Notes: generated from the sequence alone by a model not told the origin. DNA of 64,000 nucleotides from Cognaticolwellia aestuarii (GCF_002000025.1 NZ_MUZV01000005.1:62001-126000), one strand, 5' to 3'; counted from the stretch's first letter, positions 38,467 to 45,826 are shown. A program made the numbers and translations.

Positions 38467-39369
38467 ATGAATACATTTATTGAAATAACCGGCCTAAATC
38501 AAGAGCTACTAATTTTCTTAGCGATTGATATTACAATAGCGATTATATTACTTGGCGCCATGCGTTTTATCAGTGGTTTATCAGCGAAAGTGAACTCAAC
38601 TGACGAACTGGCCAAAGAAGATAACTTTGCTTTTGGTATTAGTGTTGCAGGTAGTGTTGCTGCACTTGGCATTGTCTTAACCGGCGCCATTACCGGTGAA
38701 AACGCTGATAGTTACTTGATGGAAGCTATTGGTATGGCAAGTTACGGTATTTTTGGCTTAATTTTAATAAAAATTGGTCGCGTTTTTCATGATCGTTTTG
38801 CCTTAAATCAAATCGATAAAAATGCACAGATTAAAGCACGAAATATTACCGTAGGTATTGTTGATGCTTCTGGCGCTATTGCAACTGCCATTATTATTCG
38901 TGCAGTATTGCTTTGGGTTTATGGTTTAGACATCAATACTTTTACTGCCATAGCTGCCGGTTTTATTGTTTCACAAGCAATGTTGGTGTTAGTTACTCGT
39001 ATTAAAGAACGCCAATATGCCGCTAACAATCAAAACAGCAGCATGCAAACTGCTTTTGCTGACGGTCAAGTGGCATTAGCAATTCGTTATGCAGGCCAAG
39101 TTATTAGTACCGCTTTAGCAGTCACAGCGGCAAGTCACTTCCTCACTTACAGCCCTGACACTTTACTCGTCAATTTAGTCGGTTGGTTAGTCTTTGGTAT
39201 AGTCATGACATTATTGGTCGCTATTTTGACATCAATTGCCAAACGTCTGGTGCTTATGGGGATTAACCTCGTAGAAGAAGTTGATCACCAACATAACATT
39301 GGTGTAGCGAGTGTCGAAATGGCAATCAGCATTTCTATTGCACTTATTTTAACGGCATTAATGTCCTAA
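38467..39369 (+). CDS. DUF350 (YjfL-like) integral membrane protein
   Basis: A 300-residue inner-membrane protein with about eight spans, arranged as two DUF350-like halves of four spans. Gly-Ile-Ser-Val-Ala-Gly-Ser-Val-Ala-Ala-Leu-Gly-Ile and Asp-Gly-Gln-Val-Ala-Leu-Ala-Ile are matching positions in the halves, and Asn-x4-Gly-Val-Ala precedes the last span. DUF350 proteins (E. coli YjfL) have no proven function and recur beside PspA, DUF2170, DUF2491 and aminopropyltransferase genes. Here it lies directly after the lipoprotein gene and upstream of the membrane aminopropyltransferase. A terminator-like hairpin follows. Confidence 0.88.
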   Translation: MNTFIEITGLNQELLIFLAIDITIAIILLGAMRFISGLSAKVNSTDELAKEDNFAFGISVAGSVAALGIVLTGAITGENADSYLMEAIGMASYGIFGLILIKIGRVFHDRFALNQIDKNAQIKARNITVGIVDASGAIATAIIIRAVLLWVYGLDINTFTAIAAGFIVSQAMLVLVTRIKERQYAANNQNSSMQTAFADGQVALAIRYAGQVISTALAVTAASHFLTYSPDTLLVNLVGWLVFGIVMTLLVAILTSIAKRLVLMGINLVEEVDHQHNIGVASVEMAISISIALILTALMS

Positions 39370-39393
39370 TTAACCCGTTAAACTGCCCTCGTA

Positions 39394-39428
39394 AAATTCA
39401 AGTTCTATTCATTAGAGCTTGAATTTTT
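39394..39428 (+). terminator. Intrinsic terminator after the DUF350 gene
   Basis: A 9-bp outer stem (39394-39402 with 39418-39426), extended imperfectly inward, followed by T residues. It may end or attenuate transcription before the aminopropyltransferase gene. Confidence 0.75.
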
Positions 39429-39462
39429 TTATCACATTTTTAAAAGTACACTAGGAATATTC

Positions 39463-41169
39463 ATGATAAGCAACAAAAATCGGTTGTGGGACGATGTGCT
39501 CCTGATTTTAACTATGGCGGTTTTAGCTGGTTGTGGGCTTATATATGAATACCTTTTATCACATTACGCCGGCCGTGTTTTAGGCATCATGGAAAGCACC
39601 ATATATGCGATGATTGGCTTGATGATTGTCGCCATGGGCTTGGGGGCATTTGCGGCAAGAAAAATTCAGTGTGCATTTAATGGTTTTGTCTGGTTAGAGC
39701 TTACTATTGCTTTTCTTGGCAGTAGTTCAATTCTTATCATTGGTGGGCTAATCGCCCTAACGCAAACCTTTCCAGAAATACTAGGCTCAATGTTCAACTT
39801 ACCGCCTGATGCATACCCACGCGGCGGCCTATTTAAACAGTTAAGTTTTATCGCTTTTAATAGTCCTTATTTTTTCGGTTTAATTCTAGGCTTTTTTATT
39901 GGTATGGAAATACCACTAATTGCCCGCATCCGAGAAGAAATACATCAAAAGCACCTAAAAAATAACCTGGGCACCATTTATGGGGCTGATTATGTTGGTG
40001 CAGGTATAGGCGCTGCTATTTGGGTAATGTTTTTGCTCGCCATCGACATTAGTAAAGCCAGTGCATTAACGGCCGCTCTAAACCTTATCGCCGGCAGTAT
40101 TTTTATCCTCTATTATTGGCATAAATTGACTTGGCGAAAAACCTTGATTAGCGCCCATGCTGTTTTGTTGGTAATGATCATGGCGATTTATCACTTTGGC
40201 AATGGCTGGCTAAGTCAAATGAGCAACTTACTCTATCTCGATAAAGTTGTTTATAGCGATAAAACCCGTTATCAACAACTCACTTTCACTCAGCGAAATA
40301 TGGGCGCCAACGACGGTAATATTATCAATTTTTATTTAAATGGGCGTTTGCAGTTCTCATCATCAGATGAATTTATTTATCACAGTTATTTAGTCAGCCC
40401 TGTGCTATCGGGCTCAGCACGTCATGACAATATTTTAATAATTGGTGGTGGTGATGGCTTAGCGCTGAGAGACGTTTTACAATGGCAACCTAAAAAGGTC
40501 ACTTTGGTCGATTTAGATACAGAGCTGATTGAAATATTTAAAAATCCACACGAAAAATTACCATTGAAACTTGCCGATACCATTGCAGAACTAAATGCCA
40601 CAAGTTTACGCGATGAGCGGGTAGAAATTATTTCTGCCGATGCTTTTATTGCTATCGATAAATTATTGCAAAGTCGTCAAACCTTCGACGCTATTATCGT
40701 GGATTTACCCGACCCGAGTCATCCAGATCTGAATAAACTGTATTCGGTAAACTTCTATGCGCGATTAAAACAATTATTGGCTGGCGATGGCTTAATTGGC
40801 ATTCAATCCGCCAGTCCATATCATGCAAAAAATGCTTTTATTGCCATTGGAAAAACCGTGCAAGCAGCCGAATATTCCACCGTACAACAATATCACGATA
40901 ACGTGCCAAGCTTTGGCGAGTGGGGTTGGACTATTGCCAACAAAATGGGTGCAGCCCCATTAACGCGTCTAAAACAATTGACAGAACTTCCCGTTTCGCA
41001 TCATTGGTTGACTTTGCCTATGGTGACCAACGCCTTTGAGTTTTCGAGAGATTTTTATCAAGATAGTGATCAGGTGCCAATTAATTATCTTGGCAGCCAT
41101 GCAATTTACCAGTTGCATCAGCAAGCATGGCAAGATCAGCAAGGTTTAAATAATGCTCATTTACAGTAA
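39463..41169 (+). CDS. Integral-membrane spermidine-synthase-like aminopropyltransferase
   Basis: A 568-residue fusion. The N-terminal 240 residues form about seven membrane spans. The C-terminal part (about 250-510) is a Rossmann aminopropyltransferase with Gly-Gly-Gly-Asp-Gly-Leu-Ala-Leu-Arg (decarboxy-SAM binding), Val-Asp-Leu-Asp, Ala-Asp-Ala-Phe and Asp-Leu-Pro-Asp-Pro (catalytic Asp region, as in SpeE). Soluble SpeE transfers a propylamine group from decarboxy-SAM to putrescine. The acceptor here is unknown and may be membrane-bound. Such fusions sit beside DUF350, YjfI, PspA and YjfK genes, as here. The start is ATG at 39463. No speD or speE-like neighbours are seen. Confidence 0.85.
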   Translation: MISNKNRLWDDVLLILTMAVLAGCGLIYEYLLSHYAGRVLGIMESTIYAMIGLMIVAMGLGAFAARKIQCAFNGFVWLELTIAFLGSSSILIIGGLIALTQTFPEILGSMFNLPPDAYPRGGLFKQLSFIAFNSPYFFGLILGFFIGMEIPLIARIREEIHQKHLKNNLGTIYGADYVGAGIGAAIWVMFLLAIDISKASALTAALNLIAGSIFILYYWHKLTWRKTLISAHAVLLVMIMAIYHFGNGWLSQMSNLLYLDKVVYSDKTRYQQLTFTQRNMGANDGNIINFYLNGRLQFSSSDEFIYHSYLVSPVLSGSARHDNILIIGGGDGLALRDVLQWQPKKVTLVDLDTELIEIFKNPHEKLPLKLADTIAELNATSLRDERVEIISADAFIAIDKLLQSRQTFDAIIVDLPDPSHPDLNKLYSVNFYARLKQLLAGDGLIGIQSASPYHAKNAFIAIGKTVQAAEYSTVQQYHDNVPSFGEWGWTIANKMGAAPLTRLKQLTELPVSHHWLTLPMVTNAFEFSRDFYQDSDQVPINYLGSHAIYQLHQQAWQDQQGLNNAHLQ

Positions 41170-41186
41170 CCGTAAATAAGTTAATA

Positions 41187-41369
41187 TATACCCAAACCAC
41201 TTGAAAATGCAGTTTCAGAGCTAAGCTAGGAAATCAGGGCAAGGCGATAAAGGGTCATCTCCGGCGTTATTGATTTTGACAATGGAACAACCATTCTCTT
41301 CAATCACTGCCTTGGAGCTAACTCTTTCTCGACTCGCTGAATTCTGCCCTCTCAAGTGGCTTGGGTATA
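41187..41369. repeat. 183-bp element with 18-bp terminal inverted repeats (MITE-like)
   Basis: The ends (41187-41204 and 41352-41369) are inverted copies matching at 17 of 18 positions, outer sequence TATACCCAA. The inside has no coding frame. Elements with this end sequence are, from memory, common in intergenic spaces of marine Alteromonadales. It occupies most of the gap between the aminopropyltransferase gene and the yjfI operon, upstream of both candidate operators. Confidence 0.75.
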
Positions 41370-41399
41370 ACTTAGGATAAAAAATTAAAATCAGCACTT

Positions 41400-41412
41400 G
41401 ACATAATATGTC
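41400..41412. promoter_or_regulatory. Candidate operator GACATAATATGTC (site 2)
   Basis: Identical to site 1 and lies inside a longer dyad: AGCACTT on the left (41393-41399) is mirrored by AAGTGCT on the right, with one extra base. A TTGACA at 41399-41404 overlaps the site and could be a -35 box, so binding would block a promoter. It is 95 bases before yjfI. Confidence 0.65.
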
Positions 41413-41435
41413 AAAGTGCTAAATTAACCCTACAC

Positions 41436-41448
41436 GACATAATATGTC
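41436..41448. promoter_or_regulatory. Candidate operator GACATAATATGTC (site 3)
   Basis: The same 13 bases as sites 1 and 2, with perfect symmetry extended to 8+1+8 (41434-41450, ACGACATA / TATGTCGT). Its centre is 36 bases from that of site 2 and it lies 58 bases before the yjfI start. Paired sites suggest cooperative binding. Confidence 0.65.
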
Positions 41449-41506
41449 GTTAAGTAAAAACAGTCACACTGCTTTTTACGCTACTTATTAGAGCATGAGG
41501 AATAAC

Positions 41507-41920
41507 ATGAATATTCATAAGATAGCTGATTACCTAAACACATTGGCCGATGACTCAAACACTGGGATGGTATTTGACTGTCAGCCCATATCAGGTGAAG
41601 TTGATGTATTACAAATTACGGTACTTGGCCGTGAAGAATTACCTATATTTCTTTCGGTAACTGATGATCAAATCATTTGCATCACTTACCTCTGGGGTGA
41701 AGAAGAAGTTAAAGCCGACAAAGTGAATGAAATGCATGTCAGTATGTTGGAAATGAACATTCCTATGCCACTATCTTCATTTTCAAAAATTGGTGATAAA
41801 TACGTTATTTTTGGTGCGCTAGCAATTAGCTCAACATTTAATGACATCGAACTCGAACTCGGCGTATTAAGTAACAATGCGCTAGAAATTATTGACGACA
41901 TGAGTGATTACTTAGTTTAA
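41507..41920 (+). CDS. yjfI: YjfI family protein (DUF2170)
   Basis: A 137-residue cytoplasmic protein. I chose the ATG at 41507, six bases after TGAGGA; an ATG at 41495 overlaps that ribosome site. The protein is acidic and alpha/beta, with Leu-Gly-Arg-Glu-Glu-Leu-Pro-Ile-Phe-Leu-Ser-Val, Tyr-Leu-Trp-Gly-Glu-Glu-Glu-Val and a central Ile-Pro-Met-Pro-Leu-Ser-Ser-Phe. This pattern matches DUF2170, encoded next to the PspA homologue in the E. coli yjf cluster. No enzymatic motif is seen. It is followed by the PspA gene after 23 bases and is the first gene behind operator sites 2 and 3. Confidence 0.88.
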   Translation: MNIHKIADYLNTLADDSNTGMVFDCQPISGEVDVLQITVLGREELPIFLSVTDDQIICITYLWGEEEVKADKVNEMHVSMLEMNIPMPLSSFSKIGDKYVIFGALAISSTFNDIELELGVLSNNALEIIDDMSDYLV

Positions 41921-41943
41921 GCAGCCACCTTAGGAGTATTATT

Positions 41944-42633
41944 ATGAGTATTTTTAAAAAAATTATGACCGCTATTCGTGGCGGTGCCACTGAAGTAGGT
42001 GAATCAATTATTGACTCAAACGCCACCCGAATTTTTGAACAAGAAATTCGTGACGCTGAAAATCATCTAACACAAGCAAAGCGCGACTTAACGGGTGTAA
42101 TGGCTCAACAAATGTCATCAAGCCGTGATGTTGATCGCATTAAGCGAGAAATTGTTGAACATGAAGGCTATGCCGTTCAAGCATTAGAGAAAGGCGATGA
42201 AGCACTTGCACTTGCTGTAGCGGAAAAAATTTCAACGCTTGAAAGTGAGCTAAGCACTCAACAACAAGCGCTTGATAGCTTCCAAGGCAATGCTGATCGT
42301 TTAAAAGAACTTGTTAAGAAGAGTGAACGACACGTTGCTGAGTACAAGCGACAATTATCTATGGTAAAAACCACTGAAAGCGTACAAAAGGCAACATCAG
42401 CAATCACTGATAACTTTTCATCAAGTAACTCTAAGTTATTAAATGCTAAAGACTCATTAGAGCGTATTAAAGCTAAACAGCAAAAGTTTGATGATCGCAT
42501 GAAAGCTGCAGAAGTGCTTGAGTCTGAAAACTCAGATACCTCGTTAGAAGCTAAACTGAAAGAAGCAGGTATTGGCGCGAGTGACAATAATGCTAATTCT
42601 GTACTAGAGCGTTTAAAGGCTAAGCAAAAGTAA
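41944..42633 (+). CDS. yjfJ: PspA/IM30-family membrane-remodelling protein (YjfJ type)
   Basis: A 229-residue helical protein of the PspA/Vipp1 (ESCRT-III-like) family, which coats and protects stressed membranes. It begins Ser-Ile-Phe-Lys-Lys-Ile-Met-Thr-Ala-Ile-Arg-Gly-Gly-Ala-Thr-Glu, an amphipathic membrane helix, then Ile-Asp-Ser-Asn-Ala-Thr-Arg-Ile-Phe-Glu-Gln-Glu-Ile-Arg-Asp-Ala, the conserved N-terminal hairpin, then long coiled coils. A good ribosome site (AGGAG) is present. No pspF, pspB or pspC is nearby, so this is the yjf-type PspA rather than the phage-shock operon. A strong terminator follows. Confidence 0.92.
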   Translation: MSIFKKIMTAIRGGATEVGESIIDSNATRIFEQEIRDAENHLTQAKRDLTGVMAQQMSSSRDVDRIKREIVEHEGYAVQALEKGDEALALAVAEKISTLESELSTQQQALDSFQGNADRLKELVKKSERHVAEYKRQLSMVKTTESVQKATSAITDNFSSSNSKLLNAKDSLERIKAKQQKFDDRMKAAEVLESENSDTSLEAKLKEAGIGASDNNANSVLERLKAKQK

Positions 42634-42649
42634 TGTACTAAAAGTAATC

Positions 42650-42684
42650 ACCGCTTAATATCATTGATGTTAAGCGGTTTTTTA
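42650..42684 (+). terminator. Intrinsic terminator between pspA-like and yjfK genes
   Basis: 14-base arms (42650-42663 and 42665-42678, one mismatch that pairs G-U in RNA) followed by a run of T residues. It would split or attenuate the yjfI-yjfJ transcript from yjfK. Confidence 0.85.
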
Positions 42685-42729
42685 GTTTACATCAGTCGTA
42701 TTGTTCGCCACGAACATCAGGAGTAAATA

Positions 42730-43368
42730 GTGAGTTTTTTCAAAAACATATTCAAAAAACCAACACAAGAACGCAAGCTCAATAATGTTGAAGATCTTAC
42801 CCTAGGTGACATCATTGTTATGTCTGATAGTTTTGGTTTACCCACGGCATTAAGAGCACAAGAGTTTCAAGTAAGTGCAGTAAATAGCTATGAATTTGAA
42901 CATAAAACTCAAATTGAGTGGGTTTTGCTCGGTGGTAATGACGTTGAGCTTTACTTAACGCTAGATGTTGATGATAAAATTTATTTAAAATTCTCGCTTA
43001 AAATATTGCATCAAGATGTTGAAAGCCTTTTTGATTTAGACCAGTTTTCTGAGATTTTTGACGAGCCGGGTCAAGCACAACTCACTCGCTTAGTAGACAG
43101 TGAAAACTCCTCTGGCTGGAGTAGTGAACTATACCAACAAAGCAGCTTCGCCCAAGTCGGTTATTTCCATCGTAAAGATTACCGCAAAGATGCTTTATCT
43201 GCATATGAAGGCAAAGACAGTGGTGAACAGTTTGAGCTTTACTCTCTGTTCAATGAGGATCAAGATAAAGGCATTGATGTCGAAGTATGGCAAGATGGCG
43301 ATACCGAAGTATTTTTAACCTTATTTAAACCGACGACAGATATTGTCGATATGTACCCAGGAAGTTAA
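42730..43368 (+). CDS. yjfK: YjfK family protein (DUF2491)
   Basis: A 212-residue protein starting at a GTG (42730) with AGGAG upstream. It is soluble and acidic with alternating beta strands; visible landmarks are Leu-Thr-Leu-Gly-Asp, Gln-Ile-Glu-Trp-Val-Leu-Leu-Gly and a late Asp-Val-Glu-Val-Trp-Gln-Asp-Gly-Asp-Thr-Glu-Val-Phe. The order YjfI-PspA-YjfK matches the E. coli yjf cluster and supports the DUF2491 call. Function unknown. The stop is two bases before the next gene. Confidence 0.87.
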   Translation: MSFFKNIFKKPTQERKLNNVEDLTLGDIIVMSDSFGLPTALRAQEFQVSAVNSYEFEHKTQIEWVLLGGNDVELYLTLDVDDKIYLKFSLKILHQDVESLFDLDQFSEIFDEPGQAQLTRLVDSENSSGWSSELYQQSSFAQVGYFHRKDYRKDALSAYEGKDSGEQFELYSLFNEDQDKGIDVEVWQDGDTEVFLTLFKPTTDIVDMYPGS

Positions 43369-43370
43369 TT

Positions 43371-43700
43371 GTGGCACGTAAACTCCCCGAAAAATGGCAA
43401 TCTTCAATAAAAGCAGTGAAGGCTGTACAAGTTGCTTTTGATATGGATGAAAAAATTCAGCTATCTATTAGAAAGCAAGCATTAGAGGCTGGTATCAGCC
43501 CTTCTGAGCAGATCCGTGATATTTTAGGCTTACCAACGAATAAACGACCTAAACGACCAAGGTTAACGGTCAGTTTATCAGCCGACGATTATCAGCTATT
43601 GGCAGAAAAATATGACCTGCAAGCAGAGCAACAACTTGAAATTAAGAAAAAATTAATGGATGATTTAATCAATTATGTTAATAATAAATTAGTAGACTAA
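43371..43700 (+). CDS. Small protein with two ribbon-helix-helix-like segments
   Basis: A 109-residue basic protein beginning at a GTG two bases after yjfK. Two similar stretches each read as a short beta strand plus two helices: residues about 20-52 (strand Val-Gln-Val-Ala-Phe-Asp-Met, then helices with Ala-Gly-Ile-Ser-Pro-Ser-Glu-Gln-Ile-Arg between) and about 63-105 (strand Arg-Leu-Thr-Val-Ser-Leu). This is the layout of ribbon-helix-helix DNA-binding proteins. A Lys/Arg/Pro-rich link joins them. I do not recognise a named family. Its position in the yjf cluster makes it a candidate regulator of the GACATAATATGTC sites, as inference only. Confidence 0.6.
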   Translation: MARKLPEKWQSSIKAVKAVQVAFDMDEKIQLSIRKQALEAGISPSEQIRDILGLPTNKRPKRPRLTVSLSADDYQLLAEKYDLQAEQQLEIKKKLMDDLINYVNNKLVD

Positions 43701-43751
43701 AATGCTTAGTCTGTAACTATTCATAACTGATAAATAATGTAAGAGACGAAA

Positions 43752-44237
43752 ATGATAGTAGTGCAAAAAGCAATGGAGAAAAGTAATTTATATAGCGTCG
43801 ATGGCTTTGGGGTTAAAAATTACAATTATGGCTTTATTGCCATCGTCTCTTTTGTTTTATTTGTCACATTGAACTTATCTTTAGGTTATATCACTTATCT
43901 AGCCGAGCTTGGGCTTGATGCTTCTCCAGTTAAAAGTTACACCGATGCTATCTGGCTAATGGTGATGTCTTCAACCACCATAGGTTTTGGTGATGTTTAC
44001 CCAATAACTTTTACTGGCCGTGCCGCCGTTTTCATCATGTTTATTTTAGGTGTTGGCATACTCGGTGGTATGGGGGCTGTATTTGCCAACAAAATATTTG
44101 GCTTTGCAGATACCAATATCAAAAATAGAGAGTTAAGAATGCAGAACGCTCAAATCATTGCTCAAAATAATGAAATCAGTAAAAAGCTGTTAACTTTAGA
44201 AGAGAAACTTGAGGCCTTATCAAAAAACCTGCAGTAA
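43752..44237 (+). CDS. Two-TM potassium channel subunit
   Basis: A 161-residue inner-membrane protein of the ion-channel 2 family, expected to form a tetramer. There are two spans (about 27-49 and 88-110). The pore helix lies between them and the selectivity filter is Thr-Thr-Ile-Gly-Phe-Gly-Asp (75-81); Gly-Phe-Gly is a known K-selective variant of Gly-Tyr-Gly. No RCK domain follows, only a C-terminal coiled coil (about 125-160) likely to hold the tetramer together. It is the last gene of the yjf-type cluster, 51 bases after the small protein gene, so a link to membrane potential during envelope stress is plausible. Confidence 0.9.
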   Translation: MIVVQKAMEKSNLYSVDGFGVKNYNYGFIAIVSFVLFVTLNLSLGYITYLAELGLDASPVKSYTDAIWLMVMSSTTIGFGDVYPITFTGRAAVFIMFILGVGILGGMGAVFANKIFGFADTNIKNRELRMQNAQIIAQNNEISKKLLTLEEKLEALSKNLQ

Positions 44238-44476
44238 CACTTTCTCCGTAATAAACAATGGTTCGTTATAGTTACCATCAACAACGATAATCCCCACAAT
44301 CAGCTTATACTGTTTATACATGTTAAATAAATGCCTCACGAGGTAATGTCGACATAACCATAGCGATGAGATTATAACCAGGCATAGGCGCTATAATGAT
44401 TTTATGTCATACTCTTTAATGCAGTTATTTCATTTATTTTTAACAATAACAAGTCGTCAAACATAAGGGACACATC
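44238..44476. other. Intergenic region before the Lpp-like gene
   Basis: About 240 AT-rich bases with no gene. It should hold the promoter for the lipoprotein gene. One GACATAA (44351) and one TTATGTC (44401) half-site are present but about 50 bases apart. Confidence 0.5.
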
Positions 44477-44758
44477 ATGCTATTAAAAAAAATAACACTA
44501 ATCACCTTAGTTGCTATTATCAGTGGCTGTGCCAATAATTCGGCATTAGAAGAGAGTATTTATCAGCTAAATCAGAAGGTCGACAGCTTAACAGATCAAG
44601 TAAATAGCCTGGCTTCAAAGACTCAAGCAATGTCATCACAAGTTAATGAGTTAAGTTCGACACAAGCTGAAACTAACCAAATGGCTGAGACAACGAAAAT
44701 GGCTGTAGAAAAAGCTAATGAACGTATCGACAATATGGTTGCTAGTTATAAAAAATAG
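44477..44758 (+). CDS. Murein-lipoprotein-like (Lpp) small lipoprotein
   Basis: A 93-residue lipoprotein. The signal peptide ends in the lipobox Ile-Ser-Gly-Cys (Cys18). The mature part is one heptad-repeat coiled coil (Leu/Val at a and d positions, e.g. Leu-Asn-Gln-Lys-Val-Asp-Ser-Leu), and it ends Ala-Ser-Tyr-Lys-Lys, like the Tyr-Arg-Lys of E. coli Lpp. In Lpp the last lysine is joined to peptidoglycan by L,D-transpeptidases, and one such gene lies convergently next door. It is longer than E. coli Lpp (78). The outer-membrane tether role is by homology. Confidence 0.87.
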   Translation: MLLKKITLITLVAIISGCANNSALEESIYQLNQKVDSLTDQVNSLASKTQAMSSQVNELSSTQAETNQMAETTKMAVEKANERIDNMVASYKK

Positions 44759-44789
44759 CACTCATACTGTTTAAGTACGCTAATATCAT

Positions 44790-44824
44790 AAAAGCACTAA
44801 ACCTCTGTTTACGTGCTTTTTTAT
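44790..44824 (+). terminator. Intrinsic terminator of the Lpp-like gene
   Basis: Stem arms AAAAGCAC (44790-44797) and GTGCTTTT (44813-44820), with inner TAAAC/GTTTA pairing, followed by T residues. Confidence 0.85.
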
Positions 44825-44831
44825 CTGCTTT

Positions 44832-45803
44832 TTAGTTTTCTTCCGCTAATGAATCGTCAAGCAATTCAGTAACTAAACCTTTAGGGTTCGCTATTTGCTG
44901 TAGTAATATCTGCATATTATCAGCACTATCGCCAATGAATTGCGAGACGGCATTACTAATTTCAGGCTGACTAACACTACCATCATCCGCTGTTAACGGG
45001 CTGTGCACTTCAAACAGTTTTTTATTACTTTCATAAGATAACTTTATAGCTTGATCAACAATGCGAACAGGGGTGTTTATTTCAACATGTTGGTATAGCC
45101 ACTCAATATCATCATCATATAAACGAATACAACCTGAACTTGCTCTCATGCCAATACCGAATCGTTGATTGGAGCCATGCAATAAATAAACACTTGTACC
45201 TAAGCGCAGAGCATATTGACCAAATGGATTATTAGGCCCTGCAGGCACTTCATCAGGCAAATTTTTACCATGTTCAAGAAAGTATCTTGTTTTCATTTCA
45301 GCCGTAGGACGCCAAACTGGATCTTTTCGTTTTTCCCCTATGTAACTAACTGTTTTGGGTGTTGCTAGCCCTTGCCGCCCAATACCGACAGGAAAAACAT
45401 GCACTTTGTTACTATTGCTGGGGAAATAGTACAAGCGTAGTTCAGGTAAGTTAATAACAATACCTTCGCGCTTACCATAGGGTAATAACATCTGACTTGG
45501 GATAACTAATTGCAGTCCTAGTTCAGGGAGAAAAGGATCTACGTTTGGGTTCGCCGCCATTAGGGCTAAAAAACCGACATCATACTTTTCAGCAATCAGT
45601 TGAAAGTAATCGCCTTTAACGACTTTATGATACTGCATTTCACCGATTAACCGCGAATTCCCCTCTGGCAGTGAATAAACTTTAGCAACAGTTGAGCTAA
45701 TCATTAAACTACACAGTAATAAACAACAAGCTAAACTGCGCCCCCCCGCTAAAGCCAATAATTTAATAACAGTTACCCTATAAAACATGACAAAATAATC
45801 CAC
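44832..45803 (-). CDS. L,D-transpeptidase with LysM domain (ErfK/YbiS type)
   Basis: A periplasmic enzyme that forms L,D-crosslinks or attaches Lpp to peptidoglycan. The 323 residues start at a GTG (45803); an ATG at 45788 would remove five residues. The signal region ends near Ser-Ser-Thr-Val-Ala (about 40). A LysM-type domain covers about 58-102. The YkuD catalytic domain (about 114-255) has His209 and the nucleophile Cys225 in Ser-Ser-Gly-Cys-Ile-Arg-Leu. The C-terminal tail (about 265-323) is acidic. It is convergent with the Lpp-like gene, its likely substrate. Confidence 0.92.
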   Translation of the reverse strand: MDYFVMFYRVTVIKLLALAGGRSLACCLLLCSLMISSTVAKVYSLPEGNSRLIGEMQYHKVVKGDYFQLIAEKYDVGFLALMAANPNVDPFLPELGLQLVIPSQMLLPYGKREGIVINLPELRLYYFPSNSNKVHVFPVGIGRQGLATPKTVSYIGEKRKDPVWRPTAEMKTRYFLEHGKNLPDEVPAGPNNPFGQYALRLGTSVYLLHGSNQRFGIGMRASSGCIRLYDDDIEWLYQHVEINTPVRIVDQAIKLSYESNKKLFEVHSPLTADDGSVSQPEISNAVSQFIGDSADNMQILLQQIANPKGLVTELLDDSLAEEN

Positions 45804-45826
45804 TCATAAATTATAAAGCCCGAGAT

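Noticed and set aside
38097-38483. 128-codon frame overlapping the end of the lipoprotein gene
   Set aside because: It is in another frame of a gene with better start, ribosome site and signal peptide; codon pattern follows the lipoprotein.
44351-44407. GACATAA and TTATGTC half-sites before the Lpp-like gene
   Set aside because: The half-sites are about 50 bases apart instead of one base, so they do not form the same operator.
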